Assembly: GCA_033675265.1 (NCBI GenBank)
Contig: JAUJYZ010001239.1
Coordinates: 280,524-344,523 of the forward strand
DNA: 64,000 nt
Direction of reading: 5' to 3'
Source: Actinostola sp. cb2023
Taxonomy: Eukaryota > Cnidaria > Anthozoa > Actiniaria > Actinostolidae
Shown: piece by piece, positions 1-11,736 of the stretch
Position numbering within the stretch: the stretch's first letter is position 1
How the letters are laid out: each line of letters begins with the position of its first letter
Translations under genes and position numbers: made by a program
Notes under the pieces: generated by a model
What the model saw: the letters and a program-made list of their open reading frames with translations, nothing else
Told to the model about the DNA's origin: nothing
Database searches by the model: none

Positions 1-806
1 AATCCTCAACTTCCTTGCCATTTTGTTCACCATCTTCTTCTGTTTCCTTGTTTTAAAACGCATAGGCATATATTTACATATTCACCTGCCATTGCCACCA
101 AATACGAAAAGCATGCAAGCCGATTATCATATCTACCCATACTCCCTTTCGGTCTAGTCGCGTAGGCTTGAAGTCGATCGCCGACAACGTTTTCTGAATT
201 AGCTGTATATTCATTGTCGGTTTTGCGGCAGTGTTCAGGCCAGTAGTAGTCCAGAACTGTGAAGCATCTGTACCAGGCGCGTTCTCTGTTCTCCTTGATT
301 CTCTTTATAATAACTGGAAACGGCTTTCAATTTAACAAGTTCTACCTCACACTGTGTATACAACAGGGCTTGATCATGAGTTGGTTCAAAATAATGAGTG
401 ATTTTGACATCCGCTCTTTTAACTCAGTAACATATCAAGTGTTTGACAGTAAGATGAAAGACTTTTCAAACCGATGAAAAGAAAGACTATGAAATGGACC
501 ACAGTACTTGGAGATCTACTTGTGTTGACAGGATTAATAAAAGGAATGAAAACTGTACATGAACAGGGAAACAAGTCTTATCTTTTAAAGTGCTATTGAA
601 CAGTCTTTGATTGAGCCATCTCATTCTAAAGAAGGGATTATAGTAACGATCACTTGTGATCTAGCTCTTCACTAAAGAACAAGACAGAAAAAATGTTGGG
701 AATGTGCATGTATTTATTTCTATATTAACCGACACGTTCAATACCATGGGAGCCCCGGCCCCCTCACATCTCCAACCCCCCTAACACCCCCTCTCCCCCT
801 TGGCAA
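1..806. other. gene-free flank
   Basis: No reading frame here looks protein-like and no splice-bounded exon is evident. Nothing repetitive is recognisable apart from ordinary AT-rich sequence. Confidence 0.5.
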
Positions 807-1493
807 CTCAAGTACATTAAGGCCTGGGTCTCAAACTTTTCAAAATGGCCGCCGCAATTCAAGAGGGAGTAGTCTAATTCTTTCTCTTTGTAATATTTTA
901 TCTTAACACTTTGGCAATTACAATATAGCCACGATGTTGACAATTACACATGATAGTTTCCATGGAAATATGGAATGTGACCTTTGAACTCTAATTTAAA
1001 TAATTGATATAAAAGCCTCCTGCATTATATTAAAGCGTTTTAATGTGCAGGAAATTGTTATACAAGTGAATCAGAGTTAGTCCATAGTATATATATCCAA
1101 CGAGGGCAATTGCAAATATTATCGGTAAGGCTGATTTAGGCTGAAATGAAATATGATACTCTCAATTTAAGATTGTTTAAAATTATTTTTCTTTACCGCC
1201 CTCGTTGGGGTTATAAGTAATGACTTACCCCCTATTCATATCCATAAAAATATCAGACATATGAAAACACTTTACTATAATGCAGAAGGCTTTTATAAAA
1301 TGATATTTCAATTAGAGTTCAAAGGTCACATACCAGGTTTCCATGGAAACTGTTACGTAATTTTTGTTAAGGTCGTGACTATATATTATTTGTCAAAGTT
1401 TTAAGGTAAAAGATTACAAAGAAAAGGAGAAAGACTACCCCCTCATCAAATAAACGGCAGCCATTTTGAAACCCAGGCCTTAATGCACTTGAG
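807..1493. mobile_element. foldback element, long inverted arms (family with 45765-48167)
   Basis: The left end (ctcaagtacattaaggcctg) returns inverted at the right end (caggccttaatgcacttgag). The arms continue inward for about 240 bp with a moderate number of mismatches, for example the fold around ttccatggaaa and the paired caaagaaaaggag and ctctttg stretches. No coding capacity is seen. The same 20-bp ends flank a second foldback at 45765-48167 with different arms. Confidence 0.75.
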
Positions 1494-2264
1494 AAAGTTG
1501 CTCATATCTGTTGTGCACCCAGACGCACCTCTCTGACCATCATTGACGAGGGGGAGGGGGGCAGAATTACTAATGTCTTGTCTTTTAAAATAAAATGAAA
1601 AAATGCAATATTCCCCGCAACAGTTTTTGCCAAGGATATTGTGGTTAGGGCATGTGTCCAGGAAAGGAGGGAGAACACGACTGTATGACAGCCCTAGGGT
1701 GGACGTCAAAAACGACCTGAAAAGGACCGTACCGTGCCGTGGTAAAAGGGAGAGATAAAGGGGCAGATAAAGGAGTATCAGGAAGAACAAGGCGCGAGGA
1801 AGAGAAGAGATGACAAGGGGATCCACCTCCGATACCATTCCCGTCGGCCGAAAACGTTTTGAACTTTCATAATCAAATCAATCAAACCAAAAAATTAATA
1901 TCAAATCAAATCAAACACTTTATTTAATCACGGAATCCTTAAAGGCCCAGCTTAGACCGTGATGCTTTTCGTGCTTCTATTTTTGTTTTGAATCGGTTTG
2001 ATAGTTGAGTAAGATCTTTGTAATAACTCTCGATCTTTCAAAATGGAAACAAGTGACCGCCGGAATCTATGCAAAGTACTCCTAGAGGCGAAAAAACGGC
2101 AATTTTTAATTTTTACGATTCTGGGATAAGAAAGTGTGAACACACTCGACTCGAGTCTCGAGAGTGATTTTAGTCAATTCCATACAATAGTTTATTTCAA
2201 CACGTGTCGTCCAGGAGCGTGAAGCTCGTTCAAAATACGAACGTGCAGTATATAATATATTATT

Positions 2265-2372
2265 ATATTATCACTCTGTAAAGCGCTATTGACATACTAT
2301 GAAATAGCGCTATATAAATAAAGATATTATTATTATTATTATTATTCTTATTATTATTATTATTATTATTAT
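2265..2372 (+). repeat. retroposon-type 3' tail with (ATT)n
   Basis: The sequence gcgctatataaataaagat running into an ATT tract resembles the 3' ends of L2/CR1-type LINEs and the SINEs that borrow them. A shorter relative ends at 30245-30293. The 5' part cannot be delimited. Confidence 0.45.
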
Positions 2373-3612
2373 ATAATAATCTAATCAATTTGACACTTGA
2401 ATAAAATTTCGTTCTATCATAGATTACAGTATTTCTTCTGTCAAATTAATGCTTCTGATTTCAAGGAAAAGGCCTTTGGAGCAAATTCCAAATGGGGTAT
2501 TTAAAATCAACACGAATTCGATGAAAATATTTTGTTATAATCTCTGCATGACAAGATATGGTTGCAATCCTCACGGGAGGGTACGAAATCAAGTGTCAAA
2601 TGTACCTCTGTCCCTCCCCGGTGTGTGCATTTTTGTACGGCCGTTCAAAATCCGTGTCAGACATGAAGGTACAGAGGTTCATGTTGCCGATGAAAGTCAC
2701 AAAAACCTTCCTCATGGATGCAGATAGCGATGAGTAAGAGAAATGAATGGTAGTGTGATTTATCGGACTTGTATTGGACTACAGTTTACCGAAATAAATT
2801 TGGCATTATGTCTAGTTTCGAGAGATTTACGAACATTTGAGTGGGACCATGTGAGTTCGCTGGCGGCCATGAGTGACCTACCTTCTATATTTTCTTACTG
2901 GTAGGGAATTTTTTTTAAAACCGCCGTAACTCTCTCAAGTTCAAGCGGAATGGCCTAGAAATTCCTACAGAGGTAAAGGACAACACAAGGAACAAGTACG
3001 AGGCGAATAAAGAAGGCAAACGATTTTGTATTTATTTATTCAAGTACACCAGAACAAGAAAGCCTATACATTTACTGTTTTTACGCCACTGATACTGAGC
3101 TTGGGCTATCTGTGCTTCGACATGAAAATCGAAATAAATTCCCAAAAGACTAAGGCCGATGCAGGCGGATTGTAAACCTCACTTGATGAATTTTCAGCAT
3201 CACATATACAAAAATGGCTAATTTGATTAGCATGCGCGCTAAGCATCACGGTCTAAACTGTGCCTTTAATCAATTACAATCTTTATTACTCGGGCTTTCA
3301 TGTGAAATGCCTGAGATTTTAAATGCCGTTTCTTCGTCGTATTTTTCGGTACGCCACAAATCGCCATCTAGCTGGACTCTAAGGCGCATGAGCTATGTGC
3401 CGCTGAGTGAGTGACAATGAAGTCTCGTGATTTTACGAATAGTTCCGAGTAATTTTAAAACAACTCCGAAAGCATCAGTGCCGTAGCCGCCAGTATGGTT
3501 GGTCTGGTTTCAAACAGGGTGTTGGGAGATGGTCGTGTGTGTTTTGAGTGATTATATTTATATTTTACCGATTTTGGAAACTCAAAAACTGGCGGTTACG
3601 GCCACTCGACCA
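2373..3612. other. gene-free stretch
   Basis: Only short unrelated reading frames are present. None has a signal peptide, cysteine pattern or splice context worth reporting. Confidence 0.45.
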
Positions 3613-3910
3613 TATACAGCTATTTCAAAAAAGGTTGGTGCCAGTTTTGTTGCATGTTGCATGTTGCATACCAAGCCCGAAATGTATTGTGGATCATATG
3701 TAAATAATGTCAGCATGCACAAACAGAAGAAAATATGCCGGCTTCATATTGCGAAGATAAAGTTTGGGAAAATTCCCAGAGTCCATATTGTTGCGACCTT
3801 ACGCTGACTCCATTCACATCGCCCATAGTGCATTTCGGGCTTGGTATGCAACATGCAACATGCAAGATGCAACAAAACCTTCACCAACCTTTTTTGAAAT
3901 AGCTGTATAT
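3613..3910. mobile_element. foldback MITE, 'ctatttcaaaaaa' terminus family, member 1
   Basis: The two ends, tacagctatttcaaaaaagg and its reverse complement, bound long arms that include the repeated ttgcatg motif and ccaagcccgaaatg. It shares the terminal CTATTTCAAAAAA motif with 4625-4858, 9368-9660, 15016-15924 and 20490-20782, but its arm sequence is different. Confidence 0.8.
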
Positions 3911-4624
3911 GTTTAATATATTACACGTATAAATTACGTCGTGAGACGCGGCCGCCATCTTATTATCTTGGCAATGGACAATCTCGTTCCCAGACCCCAA
4001 GTTCCTCTTGGACTAAGAATACCGATTATTTACAACAATCTTCCATAGCTTTTGGAAAACATGATTTTATACTAGTCTATCCCGCCCAATAAAGGACATG
4101 ATTTCATGGTATACTTAAAATTTGTAAAAGTAGTGAAATGTTGTTAATTTTGTTGAAATTGTGCTTTTGAATTGCCCTATACCATATGACGTAACAGCTT
4201 GTTTATGAGGGGGACAGAATCGTGAAGAACAATATAAATTTGAACTAAATCTGCTCTGCTGAAGTTCGCTTGATTTCAAATTGGCTAGTTTCCAGATATT
4301 ATGTTCATCGATGCTTTTCCCACAATATTTACTGTGTTTGGTGACTTTTATCACTTTCAGACGGTCTGTAAAATACATTTATTTGTGAATTCCTTTGTGT
4401 TGTTGCTGTTTTGTCCTCCTCTCGCGACCATGATCCTTAGCGTTTAAACAATAGATTGTTTTGATGTGACGTCATAGTGATATAGGGAAATTAAAGTAGT
4501 TACTTTCATTAAATTAGTGAAATTCCCATTGTTATAACTGTGTGCTATAGATATAGATATAGTTCGTGTGCCAAAGAAGCCCGAGTGAACGCAGTTATGC
4601 TTCTAGCTATATGTTAGCCTATTG

Positions 4625-4858
4625 TATCTACACCTATTTCAAAAAAACGTTGTCGCGTTCAAAGCAACAAGCGTCAAGCCAAGACCGAAGTGAATGTTGG
4701 TTTTGTGTTGGCAAATTACTCAAATCAGACGTATTTTCTATGGAACGAAGTGTGATATGCAAACAAGCACGTGGAAATGTTCACATTTCACTGCGGTCTT
4801 GGCTTGACGCTTGTTGCTTTGAACGCGACGACAACGTTTTTTGAAATAGGTGTAGATA
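4625..4858. mobile_element. foldback MITE, 'ctatttcaaaaaa' family, member 2
   Basis: The arms are nearly perfectly inverted for about 65 bp from tatctacacctatttc, through aacaagcgtcaagccaagac, to the matching right arm. The loop is about 100 bp. It lies just outside the left edge of duplicon A. Confidence 0.85.
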
Positions 4859-5077
4859 TTTTACCGATATCACATCATGCATATCAATTTAATTTAGACT
4901 TATCAGCTTGAACGATTTCGTATAACTAGCTCGATGTTAGTATGCTAAAGAGCACCAATAAATGCTGACAGTAATTGCTGGGCTTCAGTAGGTCTTGTGG
5001 TAATCTGCTCGGCTGCCATGTGCGCCTATCATATGCAGCCGGAAAAAGTGCTCCATCGGTTGGAAAGCGCATTGAGA

Positions 5078-5540
<463 letters not shown>

Positions 5541-6037
5541 TTATATCAGCTGATTTGCAAATTTTCAATAGAATTCGCCCTGCTTGATAGAACATGGTTA
5601 CATGGTGATCAAGTGAGGACCATTTGGGACCACTAGATAATGCATTGACTCTTATCAGCTCATTGAAACCCAGTAATAGCTAGCTAACAACTACAAATAC
5701 ATTCATTTTCTGTACTTGGAACCACTGTCCGAGATGACATCCAGTATTATGCGTTTCTAGTTACTGCCAGTGTTTTTTCTCTTTAGCATTAATTAATGGC
5801 GCTAACATAATTAATGCAAGTTATGCGAAACCGTTCTAATAAACCTAATTATATTATCTAAGAAAAAGATATTATCATTCACAATATTTTCACCGTGACT
5901 TTCATTGGTCGAGAGACGACTACGTCACTGCAGATAACTTCCTACGAATAAGTGTTTTCGTTCTCCTCGACAATGGCAGCTCGATTTTTCCCCAGAGTTG
6001 TTGCTTTAGGTGAGAGAAAATAACGTGAATGATAAAA

Positions 6038-6147
6038 CAATTATTGAATATGGATTTTGCAAAATATCGTGATTTTGTCAGTGTCTCGCAGACAGTTATT
6101 TGCCACTGATAAACCACGATATTTTGCTCAACCTCGTCCAATAATTG
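6038..6147. repeat. short foldback repeat
   Basis: The arms caattattgaa...ttttgcaaaatatcg and cgatattttgc...ataattg are inverted copies. Related copies lie at about 16444-16571 and, partially, at 22840-22890 in duplicon B. Confidence 0.6.
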
Positions 6148-6377
6148 CTAATTGTTGCATAAGAGTTATTCAGAACTAATTAACGGGTTCTTTATCAGGA
6201 GTTACATAAAGTTTGGATTGTTTGCAATCTATTAGTAAATATTAAATACATCAATAATAAAAGCACGATATATCAGTCCCGTATTAATTAATGGCAGCCA
6301 TTGTGAAGCAGGTAAATATTACAATCATGAGTTCAGTATATAAATGATTGTCAAACAATAAAGACCATCGACGAACT

Positions 6378-7261
6378 TTAAGGCCCCAAAAATGTAATTT
6401 CGACAAAGCCATTGTCGTTGGAATTAGCCCCTGTTGCCCCTTGACAGTTGGTTCCATTACAGTACGAACCCCCTCCCCCACCGGCTTGTTGCCGACGTGT
6501 ACCACTCCCTCCCCCGGAATAACCACCACCTCCCCCTGAAGCACCATTGTCTTCTGACCCACCCCCTCCTCCTCCGTATCCTCCTACAGCTCCTGGTGCA
6601 GGACCGCCGTTAAAACCTCTATTCATCCTTCCAGCTTTTCCTCCAACCCAACCTCGATCACGTGATCCTCCAGGCACACCATGCGATTGTGATGATCGCG
6701 CGCATCCTGCAGCATTCCATCCCGCACCCACCCCACCACTGTAACCAGAGACTGAGTTGCATTGGCCTGGGTTACCACCACTACCTCCCCCACGGGAATC
6801 GGCTGAAACTGTTCCGATGCTTGAAGAACCAGCAGTTCCTGCCTGACCATCACCTCCGTTATACCCACATGATGCCCCTCCTCCACCCCCTGCGGCCACC
6901 AATAGTATATCATTTGATATATAGACAAAGGTACCCCCACCCCCACCGGTAGCAGCATGGTCTTCAACTGACAATCCAAGTTGTGCAGCAGTTTTTGTAG
7001 TGACTTGTCCACCTTTGACCTCCACCGAATTCCCTCCTCGCTGGCCTACAAAAATTTTCAATGTTGCGCCAGAAGAGAAGCGGAATCGTCCTTGCATGGT
7101 CGCTCCTCGTCCACCGAGGTACGTTCCTGGACGAAAACCATAGTTGTAGGAATGCGTTCCACCACGTGCTCCTCCAGCTCGGACAAGATACAATGCAGCG
7201 GTCTTTGTGCTGTGTAATTGAATATTACCGTTTTGTCCTGAGCCACTAGTAGAAAAAGTAT
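6378..7261 (-). CDS. copy A exon 5: ALK/LTK-type glycine-rich domain
   Basis: The last exon, about 294 codons, ends in GPCC-free TFLGP then TAA. It is very glycine-rich, with runs such as GGGGGG, a GGRGA motif, a KIFVGQRGG strand motif and NDILLVAAGGGGGAS. This pattern is known for the glycine-rich domain of ALK/LTK receptors and related invertebrate proteins. The acceptor AG is placed at 7262-7263 because it keeps phase 1 and is conserved in copy B. A nearer AG at 7238-7239 is lost in B. No transmembrane or kinase part follows. Confidence 0.75.
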
Positions 7262-7375
7262 CTACAATTGGCCATAAAATATGGGTTAGTTTTTAACTTT
7301 TAGAGTAGTTTTCGTATGAGTCGGAAACGTACGGAATGGAGTTACGATAACGGTACGTAATCGAATACATTGAAT

Positions 7376-7789
7376 AGGCGACTTGTTCTAAGAGGTCACG
7401 TGACCCTAACTCCCATAAAACCAACAGCAATGTCAAAATGAACTCCAGAAATGAAAAGAGCAGCTCGAAATTAGTAAATGGGCGAAGTTTCAGCGCATAA
7501 TGTTTGACACAGGAGAAATGACTAAAAAAATAAAATCGATCGTTTTCTAAGATTTTCTTTGGAAAATGCGTTGGATGGCAAGAGCCATGCCATCCAACTT
7601 TTCCAAACAAAATCTTAGAAAACGATGGATTTTATTGTTATTCCCATTTCTCCTGTGTCAGACATTATGCCCTGAAACTTCGCCCTTTTACTAATTTCGA
7701 GGTGCTCTTCTCATTTCTGGAGTTCATTTTGACACTGCTGTTCGATTTAAGGCGGTTGGGGTCACGTGACCTCTTAGTGCAAGTCGCCT
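7376..7789. mobile_element. foldback insertion specific to copy A (intron 4)
   Basis: The ends aggcgact and agtcgcct bound arms of about 190 bp that are near-identical inverted copies, including ctgtgtca and aaaacgat stretches. Copy B is uninterrupted at this place (about 17961, cattgaattcg), so the insertion came after the duplication. An AT dinucleotide appears duplicated at the target. Confidence 0.85.
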
Positions 7790-7978
7790 ATTCGGCCAAT
7801 CACAGCGTACAAAATCACTACGACCAATCAGAATGCTTGAACGCGGTTATGTATGGTGAGACGTGCTCAACGAACGCCACGTTCTGTAAAGTTCTACTTA
7901 ACATTCATACGAAAACTTTTATAATACCTTTTAAAAGAACATTCAGTTTAGGGTAAAACGCGTCCCTATCCTACGTAC

Positions 7979-8086
7979 CTGCACACGACTGTCCTGGGTT
8001 GCAAGCACAGGTATACGAACCCATGGTGTTGGTACATTGGGCATTCACGTGACATCCATGAGAACCAGACAAACATTCATTGACAT
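7979..8086 (-). CDS. copy A exon 4: calcium-binding-type EGF (third EGF)
   Basis: The exon is 108 nt, phase 1 to 1, with acceptor tattacag and donor gtacgt. It encodes a DVNEC start, six cysteines and a GSYTCAC core. The last loop is short (CNPGQSC). The DxNEC start is the usual calcium-binding EGF signature. Confidence 0.85.
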
Positions 8087-8119
8087 CTGTAATAATGATC
8101 AAACGTAAACTCAATATGT

Positions 8120-8675
8120 ATACATACCACTACTTGTACCACCAACAACAGTATATCCACTGTTACTTACACATACCACTACTTACAAAGTACCACCAAC
8201 ACCAGTATATCCACTGTTACATACACATACCACTACATGTACCACCATCACCAGTATATCCACTGTTACATATACATACCACTACATGTACATACATGTA
8301 CTACCATCACCAGTATATCCACTGTTACATATACATACCACTACATGTACCACCATCACCAGTATATCCACTGTTACATACACATACCACTACATGTACC
8401 ACCATCACCAGTATATCCACTGTTACATGCACATACCACTACATGTACCACCATCACCAGTATATCCACTGTTACATGCATATACCACTACATGTACCAC
8501 CATCACCAGTATATCCACTGTTACATGCACATACCACTACATGTACCACCAACACCCTTATATCCACGGTTACATACACATACCACTACATGTACCACCA
8601 TCACCAGTGTATCCACTGTTACATACACACACCACTACATGTACCACCATCACCAGTTCATCATGACCGTTACGT
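8120..8675. repeat. 49-bp minisatellite in intron 3, copy A (about 11 units)
   Basis: The unit contains accagtatatccactgttac and taccactacatgtacca. Read on the minus strand, each unit is about 32 nt matching the 3' end of EGF exon 3 (agtggatatactgg... acatgtagtg), then gtatgtg, the same donor sequence, and 17 nt of intron-like sequence ending in cag. Some units carry an 8-bp acatacat-type expansion. The long plus-strand frames through it are repeat artefacts: the 49-bp unit cycles through all three frames without stops. Confidence 0.92.
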
Positions 8676-8874
8676 GTTTTCCTCCATCTTTCATATCTAT
8701 CCATCTTTTGTTATATAATTGTTTTAGGTTGAAAGAGCCTTATTTAACTACTAGGGTTTTTCTATTGCATTCTCCATCTTATCATTATGACAATTATTAT
8801 TTGTTATTCCTATGATCTGATATGGAAATAAATTTACTTTTGAACCTTTGAAATGTTATAATATATGCACATAC

Positions 8875-8994
8875 CACTACATGTACGACCATCTCCAGTA
8901 TATCCACTCTTGCAAATGCACTTATACGATCAAGGTTCGTTGACGCATTTGGCATTGCTATGGCAACTGTGGGAAGTAAGGCACTCGTTGATAT
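8875..8994 (-). pseudogene. copy A exon 3: calcium-binding-type EGF with TGA
   Basis: The exon is 120 nt, phase 1 to 1, with acceptor cattgcag and donor gtatgt. It starts DINEC and has the six EGF cysteines, but codon 21 is TGA (8930-8932) between Pro and Ser. Copy B has GGA there. Confidence 0.85.
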
Positions 8995-9367
8995 CTGCAA
9001 TGCAATGCACAGTTGTTTACATTATGCCGATTGAATCATTCTCTCGCAGCAAGGTCTACGCGAAACTCCGTCGAGAAGAGTTGAAGTTCGACTTGCAGTC
9101 TATTTGCACTTCAACAATAAATAACTGGATCGTAGACTCAACTTGATGATATCTATGACCCAATTATTGTCGTCATATTAATATAACAATTATTATTATT
9201 ATGAACTACTCATTGTTTTTTTAATTTTTAATTTGCAAAACATAAATGCACCTATCGTTGTCTCGACCGGGGGGTGCAATGGGTGGGCAAGTTGATGACA
9301 TATCGCTTTAAAAAATGCCAAAATCAACTCCCCCCGGGAGAGTAAGAATGGTCTGAAAGTATATGTA

Positions 9368-9660
9368 TACACCTATTTCAAATAAGGTTGTCGAAGACAT
9401 CAGTCCATAGGCGATAAGTTATAGGTCATTCCAAGACCGAACTGCATTATGGTAACAGCTTGATTAAATGTCGTGGATGCCAGAGAAAATTCGATTCAAA
9501 TTTTATCTTGGCCTGTTTGAATTCAAATTATTTTTAAAATACAGAAAGTTCTATTTGTGGCTATTCAAGCTGTTACCATAATGCAGTTCGGTCTTGGAAC
9601 GACCTATAACCAATTACCTATGGACTGATGTCCTCGACAACTTTTTTTGAAATAAGTGTA
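9368..9660. mobile_element. foldback MITE, 'ctatttcaaa' family, member 3
   Basis: The ends are tacacctatttcaaa and ttgaaataagtgta. The arms run about 110 bp, including ccaagaccgaactgcattat, and are inverted near the right end. It lies in intron 2 of copy A, and its orthologue is in copy B at 20490-20782, so it predates the duplication. Confidence 0.88.
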
Positions 9661-9784
9661 TAATATACTTTAAACATCATCAAATATCCCCACCCCTTCA
9701 TGGACCAACATATAAAAGGTTGTTAGGATTCCAATGCACTAGATATCCTGCATGGTTGGTAATCTCTGTAAGATTAGAGCGTAC

Positions 9785-9896
9785 CTGCATCACAGTGCTC
9801 TCCTGTGTATCCTGTGCAGTTACATCGATAATCCTGTCTGTTATCTTGGAAGATACACTCACCGCCATTAAGACAAGGTTTCTGCTGGCATGGGTT
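9785..9896 (-). CDS. copy A exon 2: EGF domain (first EGF)
   Basis: The exon is 112 nt and enters in phase 0 after the PAN exon and leaves in phase 1. It encodes NPC...PCLNGGEC...YRCNCTGYTGEHC with six cysteines, a classical non-calcium EGF. The protein is identical to copy B. Confidence 0.87.
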
Positions 9897-9986
9897 CTGT
9901 GGAATCAATTCACCGAAATAATTTCTTAAGGTAGTTTGAACCCCTTGCTTCTGCGCATTCATTCCGCACATCTCACTTTTGACCAC

Positions 9987-9987
<1 letters not shown>

Positions 9988-10042
<55 letters not shown>

Positions 10043-10065
10043 TAATAATAAATAATAATAAATGA
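9988..10065. repeat. (AAT)n microsatellite
   Basis: A taa/aat tract with aaat interruptions sits in intron 1 of copy A. The corresponding tract in copy B (21124-21330) is much longer. Confidence 0.95.
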
Positions 10066-10800
10066 CTTTGTTTAAAGAGGGTGTCACGTGACAGCTTAAG
10101 CCAATGACACTGTGGCCCTCTATCTAAAATTACATATAACAATATAAACTATATACATCAATATAACCATATAAATAATTCTGATAAATCTGAAACTACT
10201 TTGATTATTGAGATTGAAGTAGTTTTGAAATTCTATCGAAATTTAGTAATCAAATTTTATCGTTGATGTTCTTGATGTTGATGCATATTCGATCACAATA
10301 ACCCAAGGACATTTAAATCAATTTGTGTCAAATGTTATTATATGTTTTCTTGTCCTATCGGGACCCAGTTATTGGAGCTCGCCTGAGTGGGTAGTCCCTG
10401 CCATTATTGCTTTTTTGTTTTGTTCTTTTGTTCAATTTGTTTCAGTGTAAACGTACTGCCAAATCTTGTAAATATATAAATAAATAAATAAAATACTGTG
10501 AAAAATATATTGGATTTGAGCGTTTGCATCGACAATAGTTCAATGACAAACATTATATTCCTTAGACAAATATGATTGCATGTTTGTGCCCTATAAGGCG
10601 ACACAAAACCCTCCTCAGCTTACTACCCTTAACTCAGAAACTAAGTCAGTGATTCCTCCTTTTTATTCCATATTTTAATTCCGGTTATAAAGTTATTTCA
10701 GTAGCTGTGCTCGGATATTTGTATCTCTTTCTCTCTTTCTTGCAGTATAAATGCTAGATAGATAGATAGATGTATCGACAAAGAGTGCAAATAATAATGA

Positions 10801-10889
<89 letters not shown>
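10801..10889. repeat. (TTG)n microsatellite
   Basis: An almost perfect TTG/CAA tract of about 30 units in intron 1 of copy A. The polyglutamine frame on the minus strand is not a gene. Copy B has a GAA tract (22259-22357) in the same intron, at a different site. Confidence 0.95.
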
Positions 10890-11400
10890 CATGTAGATGT
10901 AGATGTTGTTGTTGTTAGTAACACAAATTAGAAAATGAAAACATGGAATCTAAAAGGTCCCGGACGCCGCTACCTTAATATTTGTAGAACTTCGTGGCTA
11001 ACTATTCTTTAATAATTTAGTTTATTCTACGTTTTATATTTTAAGTTAGTCGCAAGGTTCGGGTTATTGAACTATCGTCAGGGAAATGTGTAAAGCTGTT
11101 ACAATCACCAAGAAAACATAAACCTATTTGAGTGATTTTGACCGGCCTTAAAAGTGATTTATTTATTTATTTTTTAATTTTATTCAACCAAAACAACGCG
11201 TAACTAGAGAGATGAAAAATGACTCGAATGCTTGGGATGAACTTACTTTTGAAGCGATTGAAAACTTAAAGAATTATACCTTAATATTGTTAGCAGTTAT
11301 GTTCGTTTAAACAAGTATCGTCATCTGCTCTTGAGGTTAATGTGTTGTCCAAAAATAATATGTTTAAATAAATAACATAAAAAAAGTATCGTCCACCTAC

Positions 11401-11736
11401 CTGCACACTGTAGTGATTAAAAGCCTTGTCCTGTGTCATATTGTTTTTGTGGGTGTATCGATCAGAAGAAATAAGTTCACATATGTACCGACCGTTAATC
11501 TGAGGTGTGGTTTTAAGATTAACGGAACGACACCAATCAACCCCAGTGCACGCGAACAGACATTCCATCTTGCCTTCGACTTGAACTGATTTCTGCTTGG
11601 TACCCAGCATTTCCAGTGTTAACCTCTGTGAAGGATACAGATCATACACGAGCCCTTTATCTCTGTCAAAGTGCATAGTATAACTTGTGCATTGGTGTAT
11701 CCCAAGCAGCAGTACAACTGCAATACAACAAATCAT
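11401..11736 (-). CDS. copy A exon 1: signal peptide and PAN/apple domain
   Basis: The ATG opens a hydrophobic signal peptide (MICCIAVVLLLGIHQCTS), followed by a PAN/apple-like module with CxxxC (MECLFAC), DWCRSVNL and YICELISSD. The exon ends in phase 0 at ACTACAGTGTGCAG|GTAGGT. Residues read beyond the donor are intron. Confidence 0.82.

Larger units (their letters stand above)
6378..11736 (-). pseudogene. PAN-EGF-glycine-rich secreted protein, copy A (premature stop)
   Basis: Five exons on the minus strand: 11401-11736, 9785-9896, 8875-8994, 7979-8086 and 6378-7261, with GT-AG borders and intron phases 0,1,1,1. The sum of 1560 nt is in frame, but codon 171 is TGA (8930-8932) where copy B has GGA in the Gly-Ser-Tyr-x-Cys motif of the second EGF. 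Read straight through, only the signal peptide, the PAN domain, the first EGF and half of the second EGF would be made. Exon 3 is 120 nt with phase 1 at both ends, so skipping it would restore frame and give a shorter intact protein. Everything else is open, so the lesion may be recent, or a sequencing error. The family is an extracellular cnidarian-style mosaic protein of unknown role. Confidence 0.75.

Noticed and set aside
58..477. 72-codon frame at 259-477
   Set aside because: No ATG-supported signal peptide, domain or splice context. Length is expected by chance in AT-rich DNA.
5972..6012. Possible tiny first exon on the plus strand (ATGGCAGCTCG... then GTGAGA)
   Set aside because: Copy B has lost most of this stretch and the donor context, and no matching second exon could be identified.
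7238..7239. Alternative acceptor for glycine-rich exon of copy A (ctcag before gacaaaac)
   Set aside because: It keeps frame in copy A, but the AG is changed in copy B. The upstream AG (7262-7263 and 17860-17861) is conserved and also in frame.
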